From contig CAKSFQ010000001.1 in assembly GCA_934454115.1 (NCBI GenBank), positions 62,001-126,000 on the forward strand: a DNA stretch of 64,000 nucleotides, in the 5' to 3' direction. Positions 9,821-21,800 of the stretch are shown here, piece after piece. The stretch comes from an uncultured Clostridia bacterium (GTDB lineage: Bacteria > Bacillota > Clostridia > Monoglobales > Monoglobaceae). Numbering within the stretch: the first letter of the stretch is position 1; the number at the start of each line of letters is the position of its first letter. Position numbers and translations under genes: made by a program. The notes below the pieces were generated by a model. It saw nothing but the letters and a program-made list of their open reading frames with translations, ran no database searches and was not told the DNA's origin.

Positions 9821-11314
9821 TCAGTACGTAAAGCTTCGATCGTCTCCTGCACCGATTCTGGTAACGTACACCTTGTGTTTTGCCTTGTCAACCGTAAATA
9901 CTGCAAAGCTCTGCTCGCTTGTCGTGTTAACGAGTCTTTCGTTTCCCGCTTTGTCTGCTTTTTGACAGGTATCGCCGTCCTGAATAACATGGATAAAGTC
10001 GTCGATCTTTACAATGCCGTCCGCATGCCGATGCCCGGAAAGCCAAGCGATAAAGTTGCCCTTACTGTTCGCCATATCGCCTTTGCGGTTAATAAAATCA
10101 GAAACTACCGCACGCATCTCGTTCATGTTTATAAATACATCCGCTCCATCACCCCAGGGGTTTTCACTCGCATTCAGCACATAAACATGAGTTAAAAACA
10201 CACAAGACCATTCATCATCCGGAAGATTCAGCGCCTCTTTCTTTACCCAGTTAATCTGATCGTCAGAGAACTCATACCACATGGTTTTGTTTCTCTCATA
10301 ATCAAGCTCGCCGGTACCGCTCGGATAATCCATGCAGTTTAAGGATACATAGCGCACCTTGTTGATTTTATCGTCTTTATAGAAGTAAGTCTTGTCCTTT
10401 CCGTATACAATATCGTTATCTTTTGCGGCATCCTCTCTGAAATAACGGTTATAAGCCTGTGCGGTCGAGATATTCCACTGATTTCTTCCGCCAAAGCCCC
10501 ACTCGTGGTTACCGACATTTTTAATCATCGGGATATCGGCAAAGAGATACCGAAGTTCATCATAGTCATCCCAAAGTCCCTGAATACCGTCAACGTCACC
10601 GAGCCAAGCCGTTACCCAGTCACCGCCGCCCAGCACCTGATTGATCGCGCAGCGATTCAAAAGATAACGGATCAAGGGCATCGAATGCTTTTGGTTGTGC
10701 TGGATATGCGTGTCTGTGATAAAGACAAAGCTGAAGGTATCCGGGTTGTCCTGAAGGTTGTTAATGGAATCCGCCTTCTCTTTGATGTAATCCACGTAAT
10801 ATTCCGGGATATGATGCGCGTTGTCTACCTCATAAATTTTAAGTACATCCTTTGCCTGGGCTGGGCTGAGTGCGCTTCCGTCCTTAGACTTTACCACAAG
10901 GGTGTAATCCCTGTCTTTGTAGACATTAAAATATCCGAAGTCAAGCCATTCGCCAAACGGAACCTTGTAGGTCGGGCCGTACTTTCTCTTGATGGTCAGG
11001 CTGTTGTTCATCACGATCTGAACCTGCAGCTGATAACCCTCTTTCGCCTTAAAAAGCAGGCTCTTTTTCGCCCCAAAGTTGGTCACCGCGCGAATCTGGT
11101 CGGACGCTTCCTGTGCAACCTGATTTCCGCCGTTTGCAACGTAGGTGCCGCTTTCCCATGCGATTTCTCTGATATCCGTAATCTCACGCAGAGAGGTGTC
11201 GACATCAGACTGATAGTAGGCGCGAACATCAGCAGCAGAGACGCTCATCACCAGCTGTGAGCTCAGCATCAATCCGGCAAGTATTCCGGATAAAACCTTT
11301 TTGTTGACTTTCAT
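9821..11314 (-). CDS. Secreted calcineurin-like metallophosphoesterase
   Basis: The protein is about 497 residues. It has an N-terminal signal peptide and the metal-binding motifs of the calcineurin-like phosphoesterase fold in order: FITDTHI, GGGDW, VGNHEWG, THVYV and SGHRHADG. All five motifs look intact. The N-terminal 170 residues before the catalytic domain have no family I recognise and may be a beta-sandwich. The start at 11314 is preferred over the ATG at 11323 because AAAGG then sits nine bases upstream rather than directly against the codon. It is the first gene of a probable operon with the GLUG-SGNH gene downstream and has its own promoter carrying the shared 20-base box. The substrate is unknown. 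A phosphoryl group on a surface or environmental glycan is possible but is inference. Confidence 0.83.
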   Translation of the reverse strand: MKVNKKVLSGILAGLMLSSQLVMSVSAADVRAYYQSDVDTSLREITDIREIAWESGTYVANGGNQVAQEASDQIRAVTNFGAKKSLLFKAKEGYQLQVQIVMNNSLTIKRKYGPTYKVPFGEWLDFGYFNVYKDRDYTLVVKSKDGSALSPAQAKDVLKIYEVDNAHHIPEYYVDYIKEKADSINNLQDNPDTFSFVFITDTHIQHNQKHSMPLIRYLLNRCAINQVLGGGDWVTAWLGDVDGIQGLWDDYDELRYLFADIPMIKNVGNHEWGFGGRNQWNISTAQAYNRYFREDAAKDNDIVYGKDKTYFYKDDKINKVRYVSLNCMDYPSGTGELDYERNKTMWYEFSDDQINWVKKEALNLPDDEWSCVFLTHVYVLNASENPWGDGADVFINMNEMRAVVSDFINRKGDMANSKGNFIAWLSGHRHADGIVKIDDFIHVIQDGDTCQKADKAGNERLVNTTSEQSFAVFTVDKAKHKVYVTRIGAGDDRSFTY

Positions 11315-11366
11315 CACATTCATCCTTTCTCGTTCTCATTATGTGCTTTTGCACCTTTATGATTTT

Positions 11367-11412
11367 ATTATACATCAAACATTGTCTAAATTGAAGTTTA
11401 AAAAACATATGC
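11367..11412 (-). promoter_or_regulatory. Promoter with shared 20-base box upstream of the phosphoesterase operon
   Basis: Reading the minus strand, a TATAAT -10 element (11367-11372) lies 17 bases from a TTCAAT -35 element (11390-11395). The plus-strand sequence GAAGTTTAAAAAACATATGC (11393-11412) overlaps the -35 and extends upstream of it. The identical 20 bases stand at the same distance from a TATAAT upstream of the ABC importer genes, as expected of an activator site. Confidence 0.75.
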
Positions 11413-11449
11413 TTTTTGGGCATAGTGTCAAAATCTACGCCCAAAAAGC
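11405..11449 (-). terminator. Intrinsic terminator after the 1435-aa GLUG-SGNH gene
   Basis: An 11-base perfect inverted repeat (GCTTTTTGGGC, arms 11411-11421 and 11439-11449, 17-base loop) stands just after the stop codon at 11463. On the minus strand the stem is followed after five bases by TTTTTT. That T-run belongs to the regulatory box of the next gene, so terminator and promoter elements are interleaved. Confidence 0.6.
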
Positions 11450-11462
11450 ATTGCTTCATCCA

Positions 11463-14400
11463 TTACTGTACGATGACAAAGTCACCGATCGGCAATCCGA
11501 TGTTCTTCATCTCTTTTGCCGCAAACTGTGCATTTTGTGTTGCACCTTTTAATGTAAAATGAACGTTGTCGCCAAATTGGTTTGCCCAGATTCCCTGGCT
11601 CTGCAATGCGGACGCGCCCTGTTCGCGCATCAGCGAGTGTGTATACTCATACAGATCCAGAACAGGAATGTTGCGCTCTGCCGCAAGCTCTTTTACTGTT
11701 TCCGGGTAACCACGAAGCTGGGTATTGACCTCATACTTTCCATCGGCGCCCTTTACATCCGTTGCCGCGGTCAGCACCTCCGGCGAGGTTAGGAACACCG
11801 GGATTGCACCCTTTTCCTGTACACTGACCAAAAGCTGACTGAGCAAGAACTTAAACTTCTCTTTGGAGTATTTGCTGTGATCGTTATGAGAAAGCTGGAT
11901 GATCACATAGTCGCCCTGCTTCAGCTTCGGAAGCATAGCTGCAAGACGCTCCGGCGCTCTGACAAATTCCTCGGCGCTCATGCCGCCTCTTGAAAAACTG
12001 TTATCAACGGTAACATGGCTCTCATCAAACTGTGCACCAAGCATCTGACCCCATCCCTTTAAGTTATCCTCCGGGGAGTAGGTTGCTGCGATCGAGTCGC
12101 CAATGGTGTAAATGGTAACTTTTGCGTTATGATCCAGGGTCGGATAGGTTGTTTCTTCGATACCAACCGGTTTGATGGTCCCATCCGCCAGTGCGAAAAC
12201 TCTGATCTGGTCTGCCTGCGGCAGCGTCCAGTTGAGGGTGCAGGTGTCTCCCGTAACTTCTGCGGTCTTAACGCCGACACAAAGATTGTTTTTGTAAGCG
12301 ACAGCGTAAAGGGTTGCTGCGTCATCACTTTGGTTATCCAATGTGATTTCAGACAAGGTTGCGGCCTTTTTCACATCATAAACACGCTTGCCCGATGCGT
12401 CTGAAAGAACAGCTGATTTGATATTGTGCATCTCCCGCTCCTTGACGTTTACATCAATGGACTTTTCAACGTCACGGTCGCCAATCGATACCCTTGCATG
12501 GAACGAATCGGCAATCGCGCCAAGACCCATCGGGATCTTGTCATAAAGCATTCTGCCTTCTCCGTCAAAGTAACCCAGGTCATCGGTATAGAAGATTTCC
12601 AGCCCGCCGCAAATTTTTTCTTCTACGTAGATGCCCGTATCGGTAACCTCGGTTTTGTTGTGCGCCAGGTTGATGCTCTCGGTTGCCTCTTTGACTTCAT
12701 AATCCGGATTTACCTGTGTTACCGATACATTGTCAATATAAAGGTCAGAATTACCAGAAATTGTAAGGATTGCGTCCGTATCGGCAGCAGCCTTTACATA
12801 TACAACCTTGGTATCAAAATTCCAATCGCTGGTAAGGCTCTTATCAATCAGCTTTTCACTAAGATCCATATCACCCAGCTTAAGGGTAAATCCACCGTCC
12901 GCAGTCGCCTGTGTCGTTCTTCCCATAAAGGATACACGGTAGTATGCATTCTTTTTCAGCGGTACTTTGTATTGCAGCGAGGTCGTGCTCGGCAAGCACA
13001 TCACATCGGATGCAAGACCAACATTGATACCGTTTACGATGCTGGCGCCCTTTACGCCGAAGATCTTTTCTGCATTCTCATCGGTGATGTCCATCGAGCC
13101 GCCGACAACCAGGTTGTTATACATCCCCGGATACTGCTGCCACTTAAACACCGGATAGGTGGTGTTATCGCCGAAAATATAGTAATCATGATTCCACTTA
13201 TAACTTAGGTATTGCACATCGGATTTCCATGCGCCCCAGTCATAGCCTGTATCGAACTCTGTTGGCCATCTTGTCTGATAACAGTCCTCAACCCAGATGC
13301 CAAGCTTGGTTCTGCCGACATAGGTGTCGGAGTAGCACTTGTTAAGCGCCAGGAAGTTATCGGCGATACCTAAGACACCGCCGTCCTTATCCGCGAGTGG
13401 GTAGGTGCTGCCGTCTGCCATCACTCTTACGCCGTCATCAACATAGTTGCTGTAACATTGACGGATTTCAACACCGCTGCCGTTGGCGTAGCCAACCAGG
13501 CCGGCTGCCGCCCAGAATTCGCCCTGCGTCCTACCGGAATTTGCAACATCCCACTCTGCCTCATACGTTACATTTTTCGCATAGCAACGTGTGATGGAGG
13601 ATTCGCCGCGCATCTCTCCAATCAGACCGCCAAACTTTGCCGACCAGGAATAGTGCGGAAGTATTGCCGTGATTTTTTCAACACCAAGGTTATAGATGTG
13701 TGCTCTGCCATCGGTATAAGCGAACAAACCGTGGGTGGCCATCTCAGTTGCGCGGATTTTGTAGTTAGAAATCACATGGCCGTTTCCGTTAAAATCACCT
13801 TTAAACGGGTTCGCCTCGCTGCCGATGTAATTCTCCCACTGCATACCCTTTAAATCAATGTCATCCATCAGCTTAAAGTATACACCCTCCGTTTTCGTCA
13901 GCATGGAAACTGCAGATAACTGGCTCGCATTCTCGATCAGATAAGGATCGTTGGGGGTACCCTCCCCTTTGTCCAATACAATCTCCGATACGGTCTCCCA
14001 GCTGAGCGCCGGGTATCCGCCGTTTTCCAATCCGCCTTCTTTGAAAGCTGCGCCCAGCGTTCCTGCCATGCCTTTGAGTTCTGCCTGGGTCACCGCAGTT
14101 CCATGATAATGACTGCTGCCGTCCGCATTGGTCCACGGCCACGGAAGATTACCGCAGTAATAAGAATTGATGACCCGATCCTTGAAAGAATCATCGCATC
14201 TTACAATAGAGAAGTTGGAATAACAGTTCTCGATTTTTCCAAAGTTATCACCGCGGCCTAAGATGCCGGCATCGTAGTCTACGTTAGAATCCGGAATATC
14301 AATGCCGACACTGTAACAATTTTCAATCACGGTACCGTCACTCCTGGAGGTTCCGGCGATCGGCGCAACTGCATTGATTTCCGCCTCTTTTCTCTTATAG

Positions 14401-15770
14401 GTCACGCTCAGTCCGCGTGCAAAACAGTTGCTGATTCTTGTGTTACCCTTAATCAACGCTACGATTCCGCCGGCATTTTCGCCGTATCTGCCGTTTGCAG
14501 AATTGATTTCTACATTAACAATACCGAGCTTTTCGATTACGGCATCACCGTCTGTAACCCCAAAAAGGGCTGCATAGCTTTCCTCGCCGGTGGCAGGTCC
14601 AGGAATCATAATTCTAAAGTTTTTCACAGTTTTTTCATTACCGTTAAAATTCCCCTTAAACGGGTTGGCCTCGGTGCCGATGTAAGAATCCCAAAGACTA
14701 CCGCCAAGGTCGATATCTGCGCCGAGCTTAAAATACTTTCCGCTTGTTTCTGTCATCATCGAAACCTCGGCTAAGTTATCAAGGCTCATAATCAGGTACG
14801 GGTCTGTCTCTGTGCCGGAGCCGGTCATCGGCGCCGATACGATTTCCCAGCTAAATGCAGGAAAACCCTTGTTTGCAGAGGAGCCTTTCACATAGGCGGT
14901 GCCCAGTGCGCCCTGGTGATCCCTGAGTTGTTCCACAGAGATCTGCGTTCCGTAATACTTATGAGCATCCGGCCAGAAGTCCTGATCGGCCGTGCCCGGC
15001 CAGTCCGGCGATGTCACATAGTACGAATTTTTGATGTTATCCTTTAACTCGTTTTTAAAACGGCCCAGGGTGCTGTCGGTGTAGCAGTTCTCTACATTCG
15101 CAAAGCGTTCACCACGACCGATTAAACCACCATCGTAGTTTACTTCATTCGGGTAGAGATCTGCGCCGACTGCATAACAGTTTACGACGCTGACGCCGTC
15201 TCCGCTCAAGTCGCCGATAAGACCGCCGCAGGTATCAATCGAACCCTTGTCACTTGTCCAGGTGTAACCTAATTTTTGCCTGATGTTCTTTGAAAAACAT
15301 CTGTTAAACTTCGCGTTTCCGCTTGCAACAGCTGTAAGACCTCCGGCAACTGCCTTATACTTTCCGGGATTGGTCATGGTGATGGTGACATTTTGGATGC
15401 CCAGGTCATAAACCTCAGCGCTGCCGCCGATATAGGCGAACAATCCAAACTTGATATCATCGTCTGCCGTTACCGTAAAGTTTTTAATGATTTTTCCGTT
15501 ACCGTTCAGGTTGCCCTGAAACGGTACGGCCTCGCTGCCGATAAAGGTGTTCCAAGGCTCATTGCCGAAATCAATATCGTCGGTCAGACGATAGTACTTT
15601 CCGGCGCCGCCGGTCGGATCCGCATTGATTGCGGCCGCAAAATCCCGAAACTCGTCTGCGGTTGCGATATCAATCGGATCGCCCGCACTTGCGCCGCTGC
15701 CGGCATAGACGATCGTCATGGAGGTAATTACCATGACAAGTGTCAAAAGTATGCTTGTTATTTTTTTCAT
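11463..15770 (-). CDS. Secreted GLUG-repeat protein with C-terminal SGNH (CE12-like) hydrolase, 1435 aa
   Basis: This is a three-block version of the 1988-aa neighbour. After a signal peptide (about 1-23), GLUG-type blocks start near residues 28, 317 and 602. A jelly-roll carbohydrate-binding-like domain (about 880-1013), a linker, a small beta domain and an SGNH hydrolase (about 1220-1435) follow. The hydrolase has IGDSI, GWGQM, RGGMSAEEF, QLSHND and DNVHF, so the Ser, Asn, Asp and His positions look intact. It probably removes acetyl groups from an acidic plant polysaccharide. AAGGGG lies five bases before the start. The gene begins 56 bases after the 2546-aa gene and ends at a clear terminator. 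It lacks any wall anchor, so it is either released or held by protein-protein contacts. Confidence 0.87.
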   Translation of the reverse strand: MKKITSILLTLVMVITSMTIVYAGSGASAGDPIDIATADEFRDFAAAINADPTGGAGKYYRLTDDIDFGNEPWNTFIGSEAVPFQGNLNGNGKIIKNFTVTADDDIKFGLFAYIGGSAEVYDLGIQNVTITMTNPGKYKAVAGGLTAVASGNAKFNRCFSKNIRQKLGYTWTSDKGSIDTCGGLIGDLSGDGVSVVNCYAVGADLYPNEVNYDGGLIGRGERFANVENCYTDSTLGRFKNELKDNIKNSYYVTSPDWPGTADQDFWPDAHKYYGTQISVEQLRDHQGALGTAYVKGSSANKGFPAFSWEIVSAPMTGSGTETDPYLIMSLDNLAEVSMMTETSGKYFKLGADIDLGGSLWDSYIGTEANPFKGNFNGNEKTVKNFRIMIPGPATGEESYAALFGVTDGDAVIEKLGIVNVEINSANGRYGENAGGIVALIKGNTRISNCFARGLSVTYKRKEAEINAVAPIAGTSRSDGTVIENCYSVGIDIPDSNVDYDAGILGRGDNFGKIENCYSNFSIVRCDDSFKDRVINSYYCGNLPWPWTNADGSSHYHGTAVTQAELKGMAGTLGAAFKEGGLENGGYPALSWETVSEIVLDKGEGTPNDPYLIENASQLSAVSMLTKTEGVYFKLMDDIDLKGMQWENYIGSEANPFKGDFNGNGHVISNYKIRATEMATHGLFAYTDGRAHIYNLGVEKITAILPHYSWSAKFGGLIGEMRGESSITRCYAKNVTYEAEWDVANSGRTQGEFWAAAGLVGYANGSGVEIRQCYSNYVDDGVRVMADGSTYPLADKDGGVLGIADNFLALNKCYSDTYVGRTKLGIWVEDCYQTRWPTEFDTGYDWGAWKSDVQYLSYKWNHDYYIFGDNTTYPVFKWQQYPGMYNNLVVGGSMDITDENAEKIFGVKGASIVNGINVGLASDVMCLPSTTSLQYKVPLKKNAYYRVSFMGRTTQATADGGFTLKLGDMDLSEKLIDKSLTSDWNFDTKVVYVKAAADTDAILTISGNSDLYIDNVSVTQVNPDYEVKEATESINLAHNKTEVTDTGIYVEEKICGGLEIFYTDDLGYFDGEGRMLYDKIPMGLGAIADSFHARVSIGDRDVEKSIDVNVKEREMHNIKSAVLSDASGKRVYDVKKAATLSEITLDNQSDDAATLYAVAYKNNLCVGVKTAEVTGDTCTLNWTLPQADQIRVFALADGTIKPVGIEETTYPTLDHNAKVTIYTIGDSIAATYSPEDNLKGWGQMLGAQFDESHVTVDNSFSRGGMSAEEFVRAPERLAAMLPKLKQGDYVIIQLSHNDHSKYSKEKFKFLLSQLLVSVQEKGAIPVFLTSPEVLTAATDVKGADGKYEVNTQLRGYPETVKELAAERNIPVLDLYEYTHSLMREQGASALQSQGIWANQFGDNVHFTLKGATQNAQFAAKEMKNIGLPIGDFVIVQ

Positions 15771-15826
15771 AAAAATCCCCTTCCGTTTGTTCTTTATTTT
15801 TCCGGATTTGTCCGGCTAATCAATTT

Positions 15827-18800
15827 CTATTCGTACGGCGCCGGAAAGGTCCAAAGCCCCTCGCCGGATGCCCACATCCACAGCGTTCCGTCCTCCGGAT
15901 GCACCACCAGCGTTTCACAGCCGGAACCGGCGCTGTCACCGTCTTTGACAATGGATTTGTTATCGCCCATGGACGAGATAATCTGAAAACTCTCTCCGCG
16001 GTCGCAGGAACGCTGTACCGAGTTCGAGCATTTCATCTGCCCTGAACCGTAACCGCCGACATATAAGATATCGGGGTGTCTGGGATCTAAGGCAATCAGC
16101 TGATACCACTTGTCGCCGACGCGCTCCTGGAGCTGAACATTCACGCCGATGTTTTTATGGACGTTATTCTCCACCCGGACGAGGTTGTGCGCCGAGTTGC
16201 CGCTGCCGTTGGCATAATACAGGATATCGTTGATTCCGTCATACTCGATGTCCCAGCAATGCTTACCCCAGCCGCGGGATGCCTCTTCGTCATCTAAGTA
16301 AGTATCCGAGAACGGATACCATGTCTCGCCGTTGTCGTAAGAGATCACAATCACCTCGTTGTTTAGTCCATAGATTTCACGGTTATGATAGTAATTCACC
16401 GCCATCACAAACTGACATCCGTCCATTTCCTTCCAGGTTTTTGCCCGGTCGTGAGTGACATACTCGCCGGCAAACAGGGTGTTTAAATCCGTAGGACTGC
16501 CCCAGAACGAGGTAGCACGGCGTGCATAGCCGTATTTTAAGGGAAGCTCGGTGTTTTCAAAGCTTTTTCCCCCGTCACGGCTGACATGCAGCTTCCGCGT
16601 CGTATACCAGCCGTCCGCAATCGCAGCAATCAAAAGATTTTCGTCTGCCGCGTAATTTCCGTAGGTGCAGCCGAATCCGCCCTCCGATTCAATCGGGACG
16701 AAAGTATATCCGCGATTTACCGAAAACAAACCGGTCAGGTCCTGTGCACCGCAGAAGATCAGATCTGGGTTAAATGGGTTAAAGTTAAATCTTCCGCCCG
16801 GCGGTGTTCCGCAGTTGCCGTTGTTATCCCAGATAAAACTTTTTCCGCCGTTGTTGCTTGAGACAATCCAGTCTCCGCCAAGCGTCCAGACCTTGTTTTC
16901 ATCGGTCGGATGCCACGCGTACGGATGCTGGCGGCTATGGTTAAAGAAAAAGTCCTTTGACGCGTCATAGCTGCTCTCTGCCCAGGTTTTTCCGCCATCG
17001 TGGCTGTAATAACGCTTGTTATTGTACCTGTGATAATTGCGGTCATCCACCATCATATAGTTTGGGTTCGCCGGGCTCACCGCCAGATCGCGAACGATAT
17101 CGCGGACATCGCTCAAATCGGTACGCCTTGGAAACCCGCTTGCCTTGACCCTGGTAAACGTCTTACCGCAGTCTTTGGATATCAATACGCCTTTACTGTC
17201 GTTGACATAGACATAGTCCGGTCTTGTCTCGATCACGTCCAGTCCGTAGATCGGCTCATCGGACAGAATCTGCGCAAAGGTCACGCCGCCGTCCTCCGAG
17301 CGGAAGAATCCGGATTCGTTCCCGGCGTAAACAATGCCTTTGGTCGGATGTACGGCAATCACACTGTCCGACATCTCTTTATTGACGATGAACCAGTTTT
17401 TGCCGCCGTCCACCGTTTTAATCAGACCGCCCTTAGAGTGGGAACGGAGCGGCTGATATTCCTGGTCGGAGTTTTCAAGACCGGCCTTTAAATGATACAA
17501 ATTTGACCAATAGGCAACCTTGCTGCCGCCCAGCCTTTTATCATAGCTGGATTTATCCCAGGCAAGCTGCCCTCTGGTATCGCGCTGTCCGTTAAATACA
17601 TAGGAATATACATGATGCCAGCTATATCCCATATCCTCGGACATATAAATGCCGCAGAACGGTTCGTTTGACAGGGAACCGATGGCAAGGACGCGGTTTT
17701 TATTGTTCGGGTCAATTTCGATATCTACGCAGCCGGACGCCGTAAAGCCGCGGTAGGAGCGGTGCCAGGTCTTGCCGCCGTCGGTCGAACGGATCAGACC
17801 GGCGATATCGATTCCGGCAAACATCAGATTGCCGTCCTCTTGATCAATTTCAATCGCCTGCATCCACTGTCCGCCCTCACCGCCGGACACGCCCATGCCA
17901 CGCAGTTCCTGCGTCACAGCAGGGACTTGCGTCCAGGTATGTTTTTTTTCGTTATAAACGTCAAGGTTTTTGGTGGGCGAAATATCCTCTGTCCAGGGGA
18001 TTTTCGGCCGGTTCTCCATCGCGCTCTGATAATCCGATCCCGTACGGAATGTGATCTGCGCCGTGCCTGATAACATAGCGCCGCCCGCGGATTGGATTCC
18101 GTCAGCCTTCACGGTGTAGGACGTGTCCGATGTCAGCTTATCGGCAAACAGGACAATATACGCCTTTTTTGGGTCGGTGGCATCACGGAATGCGTGCTGC
18201 ACCAGCCCGGAATCCGCCTGTCCGTTTACCAGAATCATCCCCTTATCAATCGTATCGATCGCACGGCTGAAATTCATGGTAATGACCGGCACGGTACCGC
18301 CGGCAATCACACTGCCGCCCGTCACCGAGATATCGGTCATGGTGAGCGGCGTCTTTTCGGCATCGCTGCTCTCGGTCTCGATTTCTACTAAAACGTCCTC
18401 GTTTGGCATGGTAAAGTTATAGCGCTGATATCCGCTCACCGCCGTACCGTTTACCGTAACGGAACGTACCTTTTGGGTTGCGTCCGTGCTCACATCCAAA
18501 GTCACAAGCTTTCCGGCCGGGCAATAATTTTCGCCAATTTTTGCATCACTTCGAATCAAAGCGCTGACTGTTTGATCCTGTTTCACTGTGACACAGTGAT
18601 AATCTTTCGGGATCGCGCTCTGATCCGCATAACCGTAAATTTCGTGAATCTGGATATCGCCGAGCCACGGCTGCATGTCACGGATTGCCATGCGGACGTG
18701 CTTGGTTGTCACCAAGCGATCCAGCACAAACTCATAATACGGGCGCACACCGCCGGAATCATCCCATAGCGTGGCGCTGACTACCTCGGTCTGTACCTTG

Positions 18801-21800
18801 CCCTCTAAGGAATCCGCCGCATAGACACGCTCCCACGTGCCATCCTCTGCCGTATCGCTGACATAAATTTCAAAGCCCTCTGCCCACGCCCTGGTGGGTT
18901 TGTCCTTGTACATCAGCGGCCCATCCTGATAGGGCGTTCCGGTCTCCCAAAAGACCTTTAACTTTTCCAGCGGAACCGGAACCGTTGTATCAATATCCAT
19001 CAGCACAATATAATCGCTGCCCGGATTGCCGTTGATGTCATAAATCGGAATCCCGTCATATTCTTCGGTGCCGGCCGTTGTGATGATATCGCGGTCAAAA
19101 ACGACTTTTCCGTCTCTGCGGTTGATCGAGGTGTCCAGCATCGGCTCCATACCGGTCGAGGATTTTACATGAAAGTCAGCATTAAAAATGCTGAATACGT
19201 CTACTAGCTTAGCCGTATTTTCGGATGTAAGATACTTTGCCGCCGGAAGGGACAGAACCCGGATTGCATCGCAAATCCACGCTGCCGCCCACTTTGCGCC
19301 GCGTGCGCTAAAGTGATGATAATCGCCCTCTTGATTGTTCCAAAGCCGTCGGCTTTCCATGACTGCGGCGCCCTGCTGCTGCATTTCCTTTATCAAATAT
19401 CCATTTAGATCAAGGAGCGGGATATTCCTGTCATTTGCATAGGCGCGGATTACTGCCGCCGTTTGTACGTGGTGCGGATTTGTCGCATAGGTTCCGTCCG
19501 CGGTTTTTTGATTTCTTGCGGCGCTCAATGACTCCGCCGGTGTGACCAAAACAGGAATCGCACCCTGCTGTGCAATCGACCTGCAAATGATGTCGGTATA
19601 AAATGCGGTCATCTCTGCCGCATCGGGATAGGATTCCTCCTCCGATAGCTGCAAAAGTACCACATCGTTTTCATTCAAAGCGGACTGCATCGCAGGTAAG
19701 TATGCTTCCTCTTTCACAAATCGCTCCGGCGTGAGGCGATCGCCGGAAAAATCGGTACATATCCGCACATGCGCTTTGTCAAAACAGTCAGACAGGGCGC
19801 TGCCCCAGCCAAAGCCGTCATCGCCGTCCGCCGCCGAAACCGATCCGCCAACCGGATAAACAGTGATAGCGCCATCTCCCGTAAGATCTGCAAACGGTTC
19901 TTTCGGTACAGACGCCGGGACAAGCTTATCATTTTCCAGCAAAAAGAATTTCAGCCGATCTGCGCCGCAAATATCCCAATTAAGGCTGCAGACTTCCTGC
20001 TCTGCTTTTACGGTTTTGATTTTTGTGAGTACATCGTTTTGATACTGTGCGGCATAGAACGTCACCGGCGTATCGTTGTGACGGATGATCCGCACCTCTT
20101 TTGCCTTCTCCGCACCGGAGAGGCTGTAAACCGTGTTTCCGTCTTTGCTCGTAAGATACGGCGTTATGATTTCGTACGCCTCCTGCGCGGCAACGGTCAC
20201 ATCAAAGGCCTTTTCCACAAGGAGATCCGCCACGTTTACTGCGGCAAACACCTTGTCGTGCGTCTCGCCGCCGATGGGGATATTTTTTTCTATCTTTTCA
20301 CCCTTACGGTCAAAATAGTTCTTCTCGCTCCGGTACGCAACCGGTACGCCGTCACAGACCGATTTTTTAAGGTATGTTTCATATTTTGTATCCGTCTCCA
20401 TTTGAGACAGAGCGCGCTCAATCTCTTTGACTTCCTTTTCCGGATCGATGCGCATGACGGATAAATCGTCGAGATACCAGTCTTTATCAAGACCAAGCGT
20501 CAGCATTGCCCGCCCGGTTTTGTTTGCTTTGACGTAAACGGCGCCCGGCACAAAATGCGTATCGGAAAACAACGCCGCATCCAGCCGTCCGCCGGCCGCA
20601 TTCTCATCCCCAAATAAGAGGGTCAATGCCGGACTCTGTCCGTCTTCTGCGCAGAGCCGCCCGCGGAACGAGATGCGATAGTACGCGTCCTTTTGCGTGC
20701 TGACGCCGCAGGAAAGCAGCGTGCCGCCCGGCAAAAACAAGCTCGTGGAATCCTCGCCGATTTCACTGCCCAAAACCGTCTTTGCGCCGGCTGCGCCGAA
20801 CAGGTCAAAGGCGCGATCACTGTCAAAACTCATCGTGCCGGAGGGAATCAGGTTCCGGTAAAAGCTGCGATCCTCTTCCCACTTTAGCTTTGGCGTATTT
20901 TGCGTATCCTCAGCTGCGGCATAATCATAAGAAAACGCAGCAGGGATCTGATTGGGCGCAGACTGCGTGATACCCTGCCGTCCGTTTGCGTCCTTTTCGC
21001 CCTGATAACACCGATCAATCATGACATAAGGATCGGTTTTTCCGATTTGGCGCGGCGCATAGCACCGGCTGATCCGCGACAAATTCTTGCCAAAGCCTAT
21101 GATTTCGCCAAAATATAAAAGTTTTGATGCATCGCCTTCTGTGCTGCTGATTTCCTGACTGTAACAGTTTACAATTTCCGCGCCGTCGCCGTTTGCCAGG
21201 CCGACAAGGCCACCCACTTTACAGTTAGATTCCGCCTCGGCAGCAGAATCAATTGTTATATTCTTCCCGTAGCAGCAATAAAGTCCGGCGTTATCCTGCA
21301 TACTTCCGATCAGTGCGCCGACTGCGGCCGTCTCACCGATATTGCCAAGGAGGGTTACAGTCACCTCTCTGATTCCAAAATGGTGAATGAGGGCATTCCC
21401 TCCCAGATAGGCAAACAAGCCATGCGCGCTGCCATCGTTTGCTGTTATCTTGTAGTTACGGATCTCATATCCGTTACCGTCAAAATCGCCCTGAAACGGA
21501 TTTTGCATCGTGCCGATGGCGTACGCTAGGTCCGCACCGTCCAAATCCAGGTCACAGGTTAAACGGTAATAGATTCCGTCCGTATCTTTCATCCCGGCAA
21601 GCAGCTTTAGTTCTGCAACGCTCCCGATCAAATACGGCTGATAGGCGCTGCCGTTTCCACCGGAAAAGCTGATTTCTGCCGCATCCTCCCAAATAAGCAT
21701 CGGCAGGTTTTGATTGATACCGCTACCGTTTTTGTATGCACTGCCCAGCGTATCGACGCTCTCTATCAGCGCATCACGGCTTGTCAGCGTGCCAAAATAA

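Noticed and set aside
10505..11260. Open frame of 251 codons on the plus strand
   Set aside because: Antisense to the metallophosphoesterase whose catalytic motifs are all intact.
15786..15826. Terminator between the 2546-aa and 1435-aa GLUG genes
   Set aside because: A short CCGGA/TCCGG hairpin is present but is followed by A-rich sequence on the minus strand, so the two genes are more likely co-transcribed.
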